A stretch of DNA of 64,000 bases from JAFAFN01 sp963707555 (GTDB lineage: Bacteria > Actinomycetota > Acidimicrobiia > Acidimicrobiales > Microtrichaceae). Location of the stretch: positions 124,001 through 188,000 of the forward strand of contig CAVPQM010000009.1 in NCBI GenBank assembly GCA_963707555.1. Reading direction: 5' to 3'. Positions within the stretch are counted from its first letter, which is position 1. Every line of letters starts with the position of its first letter. A program made the translations under genes and the position numbers. Shown here one piece after another: positions 18,575 to 27,929 of the stretch. The notes beneath the pieces were generated by a model. That model saw nothing but the letters and a program-made list of their open reading frames with translations. It was not told the origin of the DNA and did no database searches.

Positions 18575-19531
18575 TCAGGCCCGGTGTGCGAGCTCGAGCC
18601 CCGCGACGGGCCAGTCCAGCGCGAGCAGGCGCCCGGTGCCCGAGGCGGTCACGTACGCGGTGCGCAGGTCGTCACCGCCGAACGCGATGTTGGTGACGAG
18701 CGGGTCGTCGATCGCGACGTGGCGCACCGAGGAGCCGTCGGGGGCGACGACGGTGATGCCGCCGTTGTCGATCGTGCCGACGCACACGTTGCCCGCGCCG
18801 TCGACCGCGAGGGAGTCGAGCAGCTGGTGGCCCTCGAGCCCGGCGAGCAGCTCACCGTGGGGTTCGAGCAGCCCGGTGCCGACCGCGACGCCTGGCTCGG
18901 GCACGCTCCAGCCCCAGAGCCGACCGGTGTGGGTCTCGGCGACGTAGACCCGGTCCCCGGCAGGTGACAGCCCGATGCCGTTCGGGGCGTCGAGCGGGAA
19001 GATCACCTCTCGGATGCTCGAGCCGTCGGCCAACGCGTAGAACACGCCGGTGCGGTCCGAGAGCCGCCCGTCTCGCACGCCGTGGTCGGTGAACCAGAAC
19101 CCGCCGTGTGCGTCGAAGACCAGATCGTTGGGGGCTCGCAGCGGCCGGCCGTCGCAGGAGTCGTACACGGTCTCGACCGCGCCGGTGGCCAGGTCGACCT
19201 TCTGGATCGAGCCACCGGTCCAGTCCTCGGGCAGCGGTCCGGGCAGGAGCAGGCTGCCCAGGTCGATCCAGCCGAAGCAGCCGCCGTTGTTGGTGATCCA
19301 CGCGCTGCCGTCGGGGCCGATCGCGCAGCCGTTCGGGCCGCCGCCGCAGTCGGCGACGACGGTGATCCGTCCGTCGAGGTCGATGCTGCTGAGCGTGCCC
19401 CGCGCGATCTCGACGACGAGCACGGAGCCGTCACGCAGTGCGACCGGCCCTTCCGGGAAGCGCAGACCGGTGGCGATCGTGCGGTAGTCGGTCGGCAGCG
19501 GCTGGGCGGACGGCGATGTGGTGTCGGTCAC
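18575..19531 (-). CDS. SMP-30/gluconolactonase-type beta-propeller
   Basis: 318 aa in one intact frame from GTG 19531 (VTDTTSPSAQ). Family motifs are GLRFPEGPVAL near the start (metal-binding Glu), GGGPNGCAIGPDG, PNDLVFDAHGGFWFTDHG (metal-binding Asn/Asp), FPLDAPNGIGLSP and LDSLAVDGAGNVCVGTI. Such six-bladed propellers hydrolyse lactones of sugars or other small esters. The substrate is unknown. There is no signal peptide, so it is cytoplasmic. It stands between ftsK and rimO with no metabolic partner nearby. Its clean frame contrasts with the broken genes on both sides. Confidence 0.85.
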   Translation of the reverse strand: MTDTTSPSAQPLPTDYRTIATGLRFPEGPVALRDGSVLVVEIARGTLSSIDLDGRITVVADCGGGPNGCAIGPDGSAWITNNGGCFGWIDLGSLLLPGPLPEDWTGGSIQKVDLATGAVETVYDSCDGRPLRAPNDLVFDAHGGFWFTDHGVRDGRLSDRTGVFYALADGSSIREVIFPLDAPNGIGLSPAGDRVYVAETHTGRLWGWSVPEPGVAVGTGLLEPHGELLAGLEGHQLLDSLAVDGAGNVCVGTIDNGGITVVAPDGSSVRHVAIDDPLVTNIAFGGDDLRTAYVTASGTGRLLALDWPVAGLELAHRA

Positions 19532-19551
19532 ACCAGCCACGGTAGCCAGCG

Positions 19552-22027
19552 TCAGAGCTCGCCGGCCTCGATCATGTTGTCGAGCTCCTCGGGCGTCATC
19601 ATGACGGTTCGCGCCTTGGAGCCCTCGGACGGACCGACGACGCCACGGTCCTCGAGCAGGTCCATGAGTCGACCGGCGCGGGCGAAGCCGACCTTGCAGC
19701 TTGCGCTGCAGCATGGACGTCGACCCGAGTCCGCTGCGGACCACGAGCTCCATCGCCTGGGCGAGCATCTCGTCGTCGTCGCCGCCACCGCCTCCGGCCG
19801 GAGCCGCCACCGGAGCTGCTCGACCCGGAGACCTCTTCGTCGGCCACGCCCTTGACGTAGTGGTCCTCGATGACGGGTGTCTGCTTGCGCCACTGCCCGA
19901 CGATGGCCGCGACCTCGGACTCCTCGACCCACGAGCCCTGGATGCGCTGCGCGGCCGAGGACGCCTGCGCCGAGCAGCAGCATGTCGCCCTGCCCGACGA
20001 GTCGTTCGGCGCCGAGCTGGTCGAGGATGACCTTGGAGTCGGTCGCGCGAGGCGACCGCGAACGCGAGCCGCGACGGGATGTTCGCCTTGATGACACCGG
20101 TGATGACGTTGACCGACGGTCGCTGCGTGGCGATCACGAGATGGATGCCGACCGCACGGGCCATCTGCGGCGATGCGGCTGATCGACTCCTCGACGTCGC
20201 GCGCGGCGACCATCATGAGGTCGTGAGCTCGTCGACCACGACGAGGATGAACGGCAGGCGCTCGAACTCGCGCTCGACGCCCGGGTCGGGCTCGCAGGTC
20301 ACCGCGGTCGAAGGCGGCGTTGTAGCCGGTGATGTCACGCACGCCGACCTCGGCGAGCAGGTCGTAGCGGCGCTCCATCTCCTTGCACCGCCCAGGTGAG
20401 GGCGTTGGCCGCCTTCTTCGGGTTGGTCACCACCTGGGTGAGCAGGTGCGGGAGCCGGTTGTACTGGCCGAGCTCGACCCGCTTCGGGTCGATCAGGATC
20501 ATGCGGACCTGGTCGGGCGTGGCCCGCATGAGGATCGACGTGATGATCGAGTTGATGCACGACGACTTGCCGGCACCGGTCTGCACCGGCGATGAGCATG
20601 TGCGGCATCTTGGCCAGGTTCATCGAGCACGGCCGTGCCCGTCGATGTCGCGGCCGACGCCGACCTCGAGGGGATGGGTCGCCCGGTGGGCCTCTTCCGA
20701 GGCGAGGATGTCGCCCAGGGCGACGAGCTGGCGATCGCTTGTTGGGCACCTCGACGCCGATCGCCTGACGGCCCGGGATGGGCGCCAGGATGCGGACGTC
20801 GGGGGACGCCATGGCGTAGGCGATGTCCTTGTGCAGGCTGGTCACCCGGGCCACCTTGACGCCCGACGCCGAGCTCGAGCTCGTAGCGGGTGACCGTCGG
20901 GCCGACGACCATGCCGACCAGGCGGGTCTCGACGCCGTGTTCGGCGAGGGCGCCCTCGAGCACACGCCCGCGCGCCTCGACCGCCTTGGTGTCGACCGTG
21001 CGCTTGCCCGACAGGCCCAGCAGCTTCTTCGGGGGCAGTCGCCACGCGGAGCCCTCGGCACCGGGGCCCAGTCCGATCGCGAGCTGCTCGGTGCGTGCCG
21101 GGTCGCCGTCGTAGGGCTGCGCGTCCGCGACGACCACCGCGACCTCGCCCGGAGCGGGAGCGGGGCGGGAGCGGGCTCTTCCTTCTTCTTGCGGGGCTTC
21201 GGCTTGGCCTTCGGCGGCACGTCGGCGTCCTGGTCGAACAGCGCGGGCGATGCGTCGTCGTCGGTCAGGTCGACCTCGGGGCCAAGGTTGAACAGGTCCG
21301 AGACCCAGTCGCGCAGGGCGTGCACCGCGGGGGCTGCGGCGTCGGCGACGGCGTGCCACATCTGGCGCAGCGACCAACCGCTGATCAGGCTGGCGGCGAC
21401 GAGGCCGAGCAGGACCAGGACGGCGGTGGCGCCCCAGCGACCGACGAGCAACGCGAGGCCACCTGGCACGGCGCCGAGCAGCCCGCCGCCGGCGGCGTAC
21501 GCACCGAACCCGGACTCGTCGAGCGTGCGGCCCTCGGCGAGGAACAGGTCGAGCAGACCGGCGACGACGATCACACCCAGACCGACGCCGAGCCAACGCA
21601 GCGCCGGGGACCGGTGCTCGTCGTCGGTGATCTCGTCGAGGGGTTCCTCGTTCACCTTCGGTCCGCGGATCAGCAGCACGCCGAGCACGGCGAGCGCCGG
21701 CGGCACCAGGATCTCGAGGCGGCCGACCAGCGAGCCGGCCAGGTCACCGAGCGAGGACCCGACCACTCCCCCGGCGTCGCTGTAGACGCCGACGCCGACC
21801 AGCACGGCGAGGATCAGTGCCGCGACACCCCACAGGTCGTGACCGTGGCCGTCGACGAGGTGGCGCAGCAGACCGGGCTGCTGGGCGGCCGCGCGGGTGG
21901 TCGTGGTGGACCTGGTGGTGTTCGACTTCTTGGCGCGGGAGGTCGTCGACGTACGCGAGCCACCGGAACGGGTGGCCGGTGTCTTGCGCGTGCTTCTGGT
22001 GCTGGAGGTCTTCTGTCGAGTTGCCAC
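19552..22027 (-). CDS. ftsK: DNA translocase FtsK/SpoIIIE, frame breaks in motor domain
   Basis: A septal DNA pump that clears chromosome termini at division. GTG at 22027 starts a basic Thr/Ser/Lys-rich tail (residues 1-50), then four hydrophobic segments (about 65-85, 95-120, 140-165, 175-220) and an acidic linker. The motor follows in shifting frames: GMVVGPTVTRYELELG, SLHKDIAYAMASPDVRILAP, Walker A QTGAGKSSCINSI, Walker B FILVVVDEL, and IHLVIATQRPSVNVITGVIK. The C-terminal gamma winged helix (VGFARAGRLMDLLEDRGVVG) recognises KOPS-type sequences in the family. The total of about 825 aa is normal. Indels cluster at 19690-21170; the membrane part is clean. Confidence 0.93.
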
Positions 22028-22100
22028 GCCTCGACCACGGTACTCAGCCCCACCGACAGTGGCGCGGCACTGACCGAGTGACGCCTGTTCGGGGCCGGCG

Positions 22101-23760
22101 TCAGGCCTCGAGCACCACCGGGACGATCATCGGGCGGCGACGGGTACGGTCGGCGACGAACCCGCCCGACGCACGGCGCACCGCTCGTTCGAGCCCGGGG
22201 ACGTCCGCGTTGTCGGCGAGGGCCTTGTCGACCGACGCGCGCACCCGCTCGACGAGCTCCTTCGAGCAGCTCGCCGGACTCGGGCTCGTAGATCCAGCCG
22301 CGGGTGGCGATCTCCGGGCCGGAGACCATCTTCCGCTTCTTGCGATCCACACAGACGATCACGGCCACGACGCCGTCGTCGGCCAGGATCCGGCGGTCGC
22401 GCAGCACCCCGGTGCCGATGTCGCCGACGGTGCCGTGCACGTAGATGTACTCGGCCGGCACCCGACCGGCGGGACGGAGCCCCGCGTCGTCGAGGATCAG
22501 ACGGTCGCCGTCCTCGGCGATCAGGATGCGGTCCTCGGGTGTGCCCATCACCGAGGCCAAGCGGGCGTGTGCGACAAGGTGGTGGTACTCACCGTGCACC
22601 GGCACGAACCAGTCCGGCTTCGCGATCGAGTGGTAGAGCTTGAGCTCCTCGGCCTTGGCGTGGCCGGTGGCGTGCACGTCGGACAGGCCGGAGTGCACGA
22701 CGTCGGCGCCCTGGCGGAACAGGTTGTCGATCACCTTCGTGACGGCGTTCTCGTTGCCGGGGATCGGGTGCGACGACAGGATCACCGTGTCGTCGGGGGT
22801 GACCTTGAGCCAGCGGTTCTCGTTGGCCGCGAGCAGCGTGAGCGCCGACATCGGTTCGCCCTGCGATCCCGTCGAGAGCACGAGCACCTGGCCCGGCTCG
22901 TAGCGGTCGACCTGTTCGATGTCGATCAGGGAGGTGTCCGGGATGGTCAACAGACCCATCTCGCGGGCCATCGTGATGTTCCGCTTCATCGACCGACCCA
23001 GCGGGGCGATCACCCGGCCGAACTCGATCGCTGCATCGGCGAGCTGCTGGATGCGGTGGATGTGGCTCGCGAAGCAGGCGATGATCAGCCGTCGCCCCTC
23101 GAGCTCGTGCATCAGGCTGTAGAGCACCTTGCCGACGCTGCGCTCGGAGCGCGAGTGGCCCGCCTGATCCGCGTTCGTCGAGTCCGCGAGCAGCAGTCGG
23201 ATCCCCTCGCCGTCGGCGAGGGCGCCGATGCGGGACAGGTTGGTGAGGCGCCCGTCGACGGGCGTCAGGTCGATCTTGAAGTCGCCGGTGTGCAGGATCG
23301 TGCCCTGCGGGGTGTGGATCGCGGTCGCGACTCCCTGGGGCACCGAGTGCGTCGCCGGGATGAACTCGACGTCGAAGGGTCCGATCTCCCACCGGTCGCC
23401 GTCCTCGACGACGTTGAGCTCGGTCCGCTTGAGCAGCCCGGCCTCTTCGATGCGTCCCTTGGCGAGACCGAGCGTGAGCTCGGTGCCGAAGAGCGGGAAC
23501 GACGCCTCTCGCAGCAGGTACGACAGCGCGCCGATGTGGTCCTCGTGGCCGTGGGTGAGCACGCAGCCGACGATGTCGTCGGCACGCTCGACGAGCCAGG
23601 TGAAGTCGGGCAGCACCAGGTCGACGCCGAGCATGTCGTTGTCGGGGAACATCAGGCCGCAGTCGATCAGGAGCAGCGAGCCCTCGACCTCGATGACGGC
23701 GCAGTTGCGGCCGATCTCTCCGAGACCGCCGAGGAATGTGATGTGAACGGGAGATGGCAT
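22101..23760 (-). CDS. rnj: Ribonuclease J
   Basis: A metallo-beta-lactamase/beta-CASP ribonuclease with endo- and 5'-3' exonuclease activity in mRNA decay and rRNA maturation. ATG at 23760 overlaps the dapA stop by one base (TGATG). Motifs are ITFLGGLGEIGRN, the metal site LTHGHEDHIGAL, ILHTGDFKIDLTP, LLADSTNADQAG, the beta-CASP segments and LSDVHATGHAKAEE. A single extra base near 22265 shifts the last ~55 residues, which continue as ELVERVRASVDKALAD to VPVVLEA, stop 22101. The corrected length of about 552 aa is normal. dapA-rnj-ftsK is a conserved actinobacterial order. Confidence 0.95.
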
Positions 23761-24641
23761 CAGTTGAGGTCCTCGAGCACCCTGCGGGCGCGGTCGGCGA
23801 GATCGGCCGGGACGGGTCCGAGCGGCGGTCGGCATTCGCCGACCTTCAGCCCGAGCACCTTCAGCAGCGTCTTCGTGGGGATGGGGTTCGGGGCGTCGTC
23901 GCTGCCCTGGTAGTCGTACGAGGCGAGCAGGCCCGCGTTGATGCGTCGTGCCGCGTCGATGTCGCCCTTGAAGAAGGCGTCGATCATCTCGCCGAGCTGG
24001 CGACCGACCCAGTGCGATGCCACCGAGATGACACCGACCGCGCCGACCGAGAGCAGCGGCAGCGTCAGCGGGTCGTCACCGCTGTAGACCTCGAAGCCCG
24101 ACGGTGCCCGGGCGATCAGCCTGGCCGTCTCGGCGGGGTCACCTGCGGCGTCCTTGAGCCCGACGATGTTGGGCACGTCGCTCGCGAGCGCCAGGACCGT
24201 GTCGGTCGCGAGCCCACGCCCGGTGCGCTTGGGCACGTCGTAGAGCACCACCGGCAGATCGGTGGCCGCGGCGACCGCGCGGAAGTGCGCGTCGAGGCCG
24301 GCCTGCGAGGGCCGGTTGTAGTACGGCACGACCGAGAGGATGGCGTCGACGCCGGTCTCGGTGGCCCGGCGGGTCTGCTCGACCGCGGTGGCCGTCGAGT
24401 TGGAGCCGGCGCCGGCGATCACGGGGATCGACACGGCTTCGCTCACCTTGCGGAACAGCACCAGTTCCTCGGACTCGGTCAGCGTCGGGCTCTCACCGGT
24501 GGTGCCGGCGAGCACGAGCCCGTCGCTGCCGTTCTCGGCGAGCCAGCTCGCGAGCTCGACGGCGGCGTCGAGGTCGAGGTCGCCACGCTCGTCGAACGGC
24601 GTGACCATTGCGGTGATGACTCTGCCCAGTGTGGGACTCAT
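23760..24641 (-). CDS. dapA: 4-hydroxy-tetrahydrodipicolinate synthase
   Basis: Condenses pyruvate with aspartate semialdehyde in lysine and diaminopimelate synthesis. The 293-aa TIM barrel shows AMVTPFDERGDLD, LAGTTGESPTLT (Thr pair of the proton relay), VVPYYNRPSQ (catalytic Tyr) and IVGLKDAAGD with the Schiff-base Lys. The frame is intact. ATG at 24641 overlaps the upstream winged-helix gene stop (ATGA). dapB is 10 kb away in the same direction, and no other dap gene is present. Confidence 0.96.
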   Translation of the reverse strand: MSPTLGRVITAMVTPFDERGDLDLDAAVELASWLAENGSDGLVLAGTTGESPTLTESEELVLFRKVSEAVSIPVIAGAGSNSTATAVEQTRRATETGVDAILSVVPYYNRPSQAGLDAHFRAVAAATDLPVVLYDVPKRTGRGLATDTVLALASDVPNIVGLKDAAGDPAETARLIARAPSGFEVYSGDDPLTLPLLSVGAVGVISVASHWVGRQLGEMIDAFFKGDIDAARRINAGLLASYDYQGSDDAPNPIPTKTLLKVLGLKVGECRPPLGPVPADLADRARRVLEDLN

Positions 24642-25315
24642 TCACTCTCTCCGTTCTGCGTGGGCCCGGGGGTCGTGGGCACGTACTGCGGCAGCGGCTC
24701 GGTCGAGCGTTCGCGACCCAGGGTGACGAGCAGCTGCTCGTGCAGCTCGAACCACACCCCGTGATACGAGTCGACCGTGGGCTTCGCGATCCACTCGGTT
24801 CGGCCCGCAGCGATGTGCTCGTGCGCCGTGGAGAGGCGTGGACCGAAGTCCACGAAACGGACCGAGGTGTCGGCCAGCGCGTCCAGGACCGGACCGGATC
24901 GGCGGTGCAGCTCGTCGAGCCTGCCGAGCACAGCGGCGTCTCGAGCAGGGTCGGAGTGGTCGTTCGGGACCAGCTGGCCGTCGACCGAGACGGTCTGCCA
25001 GTCGGTGCACACGGCGAGCAGCTCGTCGTTGAGCGGCAGGAACCCGCGGTAGCAGGCCTCGATCTGGGTGTGGGTGCCGTCGGCGTCCACCTCGGCGCGC
25101 AACAGCTGCTCGCCGTGTCGACGCCCCGAGGGGGTGAGGCTCCAGCCGGCGGCCAGGCCGCTGCGCAGTTGCACCCAACCGGCCGCTGCGAGCAGGTCCA
25201 TCTGGGCGTCGACGCTCTCCGGCGCCAGCCCGAGGGACTCCGCGATGGTGATCGACGGAGCGAACGCCTTCAACCGCAGCAGGAGCAGCACCGAGGCCAC
25301 GGACTCGTCGGACAT
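24638..25315 (-). CDS. Winged-helix protein of unknown role
   Basis: 225 aa. The first ~75 residues look like a MarR-type winged helix: SVASVLLLLRLKAF, ITIAESLGLAPESVDAQMDL (helix-turn-helix) and WVQLRSGLAAGWSLTPSGRR (wing). The remaining ~150 residues are helical and contain FLPLNDELLAVCTDWQ and DELHRRSGPVLDAL, with no motif I can name; this could be a ligand or partner domain. There are no membrane segments. The ATGA overlap with dapA suggests co-transcription, although a regulator of lysine synthesis is only one of several possibilities. Confidence 0.6.
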   Translation of the reverse strand: MSDESVASVLLLLRLKAFAPSITIAESLGLAPESVDAQMDLLAAAGWVQLRSGLAAGWSLTPSGRRHGEQLLRAEVDADGTHTQIEACYRGFLPLNDELLAVCTDWQTVSVDGQLVPNDHSDPARDAAVLGRLDELHRRSGPVLDALADTSVRFVDFGPRLSTAHEHIAAGRTEWIAKPTVDSYHGVWFELHEQLLVTLGRERSTEPLPQYVPTTPGPTQNGESE

Positions 25316-25375
25316 CGCACTCAGTCTAGTTGGAGGTCGGGTCGCCCTCTGAGCCGCCCCGACGCCCCTCGCCGC

Positions 25376-26518
25376 TCAGGACGCAGCGAAGTCCGCGCCG
25401 GTGAGGGCGAACGCGTCGAGCTCGTCGGTGGTGTCGGCCCAGTCCTCGAACTGGATGACGCCGATCTCCTCGAAGCGGTGGCGGAGCCACTTGTCGTTGC
25501 GGTCGAGCAGACCGAGCTTCTTGCAGTTCGGCACGATCTTCGAGAACAGCATCATCTGGAACATCTGGCGAGTCTCGGTCTGCATGACGAGCTGGATCGC
25601 CTCCTTGACCGGCACGCCGAGGTGCTCCCAGACCTCCTGCTGCAGGAAGCGGTCGCGCATGCGCACGGCGGCCTCGAAGGCGAACTGCTGACGCTCGAAG
25701 ATCTCTGCGTCGGTCAGACCCTCGTAGTACTCCTTGAGCGAGAGCACGCCGAACGCGACGTGGCGGGCCTCGTCGCTCATCACGTAGCGCAGCAGCTGCT
25801 TGAGCAGCGGTTCGGTCGTCATCATGTGCATGAAGCCGAAGGCGGCGAGCGCCAGGCCCTCGACCATGATCTGCATGCCCAGGTAGGTCATGTCCCAGCG
25901 GCTGTCGTTGACGATGTCGTCGAGCAGCATCTTCAGGTGGGCGTTGACCGGGTAGTGCCCCGACAGCTTCGTGTCGAGGTACTTGGCGAAGACCTCGACG
26001 TGGCGGGCCTCGTCCATCACCTGGGTCGAGGCGTAGTACTTGGCGTCGATCCACGGGACCGTCTCGACGATCTTCGCGGTGCAGATCAGCGCACCCTGCT
26101 CGCCGTGGAGGAACTGCGAGAGCATCCAGTTCTGCGACTGCACGCCGAAGTTCAGCCACTCGGCGTCGCCCCACTTCTCGAAGGCGGTGCCCTTGACGTC
26201 GACGTCGATCATGTCGCCGCCGTACATGGCCTCGGAGTTGGCGATGACGACCGCTTCCTGGTCGACCTCGGTGTCCCACGGCAGATCGGTCTCGCCGTTC
26301 CACATCGAGGTCTTGGCCTTCTCGTAGAGCTTCTCCAGCGGCGGCCGGGCGCCCTTCTCGTAGTCCCAGGTGAAGATCGCGTCGGAGTGGTCCTGCACCG
26401 TCGAGATCAGCGCGTCCCGGTCGGTGTTGGTGACCGCGAGGATCGCCTCGAGGTCGTTGACATCCGCGCGGCCGATGAGCTGCTCGTTGTCCTGGGGGGA
26501 CGCTTCTGTGGTGGACAT
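25376..26518 (-). CDS. Ferritin-like di-iron protein (R2/AurF-like)
   Basis: 380 aa, intact. Two ExxH-type helices are visible (VMDEARHVEVFAKYLDT and VMSDEARHVAFGVLSL), each giving a Glu and a His. Glu residues in HGEQGALICTAKIV and IMVEGLALAAFGF are well placed as the first-of-pair ligands. This is the four-helix di-iron plan of the ribonucleotide reductase R2 and AurF-type oxygenases. No radical Tyr context typical of true R2 is clear to me, so the reaction is unknown (oxygenase or desaturase are options). A good ribosome site (AGGAGC) precedes the ATG at 26518. A TetR gene is immediately upstream in the same direction. Confidence 0.75.
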   Translation of the reverse strand: MSTTEASPQDNEQLIGRADVNDLEAILAVTNTDRDALISTVQDHSDAIFTWDYEKGARPPLEKLYEKAKTSMWNGETDLPWDTEVDQEAVVIANSEAMYGGDMIDVDVKGTAFEKWGDAEWLNFGVQSQNWMLSQFLHGEQGALICTAKIVETVPWIDAKYYASTQVMDEARHVEVFAKYLDTKLSGHYPVNAHLKMLLDDIVNDSRWDMTYLGMQIMVEGLALAAFGFMHMMTTEPLLKQLLRYVMSDEARHVAFGVLSLKEYYEGLTDAEIFERQQFAFEAAVRMRDRFLQQEVWEHLGVPVKEAIQLVMQTETRQMFQMMLFSKIVPNCKKLGLLDRNDKWLRHRFEEIGVIQFEDWADTTDELDAFALTGADFAAS

Positions 26519-26607
26519 CGTGCTCCTGTGGTGTCGCGTGGATGGGGCTTGCAGTCGGCGGAGGTGGGCTGGACGGGATGGGATGGGCTGGGCTGGATGG
26601 ACGGGTG

Positions 26608-27243
26608 TCAGCTGCGTGCCGCGGCGATGCCCGGAAGGACGACCGTGCGGACGAACGACCGGGTGCGACCGGCGTCGGTGAGGTCGAGCAGGTCGCTCGG
26701 GGTGGTCAGGTACGAGACGATCACCCGGGTCATCCAGATGGTGACCTCTCGGGCGCAGGTGGGATCGAGGAACCGCTCGAGGACCGGCCCGATCAGTTCC
26801 GCTGCGGCCAGGAACAACGCGTCGAGGCGGTCGAAGCCGAGCACCTGCTCGAGCAGCACCGGTTCGTGGGCTCGCATGAAGGCCAGTGCCTCGTGCTGCT
26901 CCAGATACGTCGCAGCGGTGACGACGGCATGCACGAGCACGTCCTCGAGTCCGTCGATCTCGGACAGCTCGAGGGCCAGCAGGCCGACCAGCTCGGCGAC
27001 CTGGGTGTGCGCTGCGTGCACGACGATCGACGGCTTGCCGCCGGGGAACACCCGGTACACGGTCGCCCGGGAGACACCGGACTCTCGGGCGAGGTCCTCG
27101 ATCGTGGTCTTCGCGAGGCCCCAGCGGGCGATGCAGCGCATGAGCGCCTCGGCGATGCGGTCCTCTGCGGTCAGCGCGCGGGGCGACTGCGTCGACCGCA
27201 GGTCGACGACGTGCACCTCAGGCCCCCCGGCGATGACTTCCAT
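26608..27243 (-). CDS. TetR-family transcriptional regulator
   Basis: About 211 aa. The helix-turn-helix is clear: TTIEDLARESGVSRATVYRV followed by FPGGKPSIV. The C-terminal ligand domain is all helical. I place the start at ATG 27243 (MEVIAGGPEV); a TTG at 27255 is possible, but lies inside the AT-rich palindrome upstream. The gene precedes the di-iron protein gene with 89 bp between (a GGGAT/GGGCT-rich spacer), so it may control both itself and that gene. Confidence 0.85.
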   Translation of the reverse strand: MEVIAGGPEVHVVDLRSTQSPRALTAEDRIAEALMRCIARWGLAKTTIEDLARESGVSRATVYRVFPGGKPSIVVHAAHTQVAELVGLLALELSEIDGLEDVLVHAVVTAATYLEQHEALAFMRAHEPVLLEQVLGFDRLDALFLAAAELIGPVLERFLDPTCAREVTIWMTRVIVSYLTTPSDLLDLTDAGRTRSFVRTVVLPGIAAARS

Positions 27244-27252
27244 CGCATGGAA

Positions 27253-27277
27253 CAATAAGAACCAAAGTGTCTCATTG
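27253..27277. promoter_or_regulatory. Imperfect palindrome, candidate TetR operator and promoter
   Basis: A 25-bp AT-rich element whose outer arms match as CAATRAGA...TCTYATTG, with a mismatched centre. It stands out from the GC-rich surroundings and sits in the 60-bp gap between the two TetR genes, directly upstream of the preferred ATG at 27243. The size and symmetry suit a TetR-dimer site, probably overlapping the promoter of the 27243 gene. No binding evidence exists here. Confidence 0.45.
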
Positions 27278-27303
27278 CCACGGTCGTCGTTGTGACTTCC
27301 GTC

Positions 27304-27900
27304 TCAGGCGACGAACCCGGCCAGGAACTGGGTGCGCACCACGTGTCGGCTGGTCGCCTCGTCGGTGAGGTCCGACGACGCCGAGGAGCCCAGCCAGGAC
27401 AGCATCATGCGGGTCAGGTAGTCGGCGGCGAACTCGACGTCGACGCCCTCGACCAGACGTCCCTGGTCGCGCTCCTCCTCGAGCAGCTCGCGCAGGTAGT
27501 CACGGATCACGCCGTGGATCAGCGGCTCCGATGGGTGCACCGCTTCGACCAGCTCCTGGAGCTCGGAGTCGAGCAGGTTCGACAGGATGCTGCTGCGGGC
27601 GATCAGCTTCGCCCCGATCACCAGGCCGGTCGCCAGACGTTCCTCGAGGGTCGGCAACGGGGCCACCGCCTCGGCGAGGCGTCGCCAGAAGCGGGCCACC
27701 TCCCACGTCGCGGTCTGCTCCACCAGCTGCGATCGACCACCGGGGAAGTTCCGATAGATCGTCGTGCGGGAGACACCCGCGCTCGCGGCGACGTCCTCGA
27801 GCGAGAACCCCTTCACACCGCTCTGCTCGACGCACCTGATCGCCGCGGACATGATCCGCTCGCGCATCTCGGTGATGTCGTCACTCACACCCGGTCCCAC
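27304..27900 (-). CDS. Second TetR-family transcriptional regulator
   Basis: 198 aa from GTG 27900, or 194 aa from GTG 27888 (VSDDITEMRERIM), which fits the family start better. The helix-turn-helix is FSLEDVAASAGVSRTTIYRN followed by FPGGRS, very like the neighbouring regulator at 26608-27243, so the pair may be paralogues. The C-terminal domain is helical. Its stop lies 27 bp before the candidate operator. SURF1 is upstream in the same direction. Confidence 0.85.
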   Translation of the reverse strand: MGPGVSDDITEMRERIMSAAIRCVEQSGVKGFSLEDVAASAGVSRTTIYRNFPGGRSQLVEQTATWEVARFWRRLAEAVAPLPTLEERLATGLVIGAKLIARSSILSNLLDSELQELVEAVHPSEPLIHGVIRDYLRELLEEERDQGRLVEGVDVEFAADYLTRMMLSWLGSSASSDLTDEATSRHVVRTQFLAGFVA

Positions 27901-27929
27901 TTACGCCCAGCCCCGACTCACACCCGACG

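Noticed and set aside
21817..23913. Long plus-strand open frame antisense to rnj
   Set aside because: Shadow of RNase J; composition is Val/Asp/Gly/Arg-rich as expected from a complement of a high-GC gene.
26520..26607. GGGAT/GGGCT-rich spacer as a regulatory repeat or G-quadruplex
   Set aside because: Short, irregular units; G-runs are mostly of three or fewer and no regular spacing is seen.
24629..27295. 888-codon plus-strand open frame across the di-iron, TetR and winged-helix genes
   Set aside because: Same antisense effect; all three minus-strand genes have clear family motifs.
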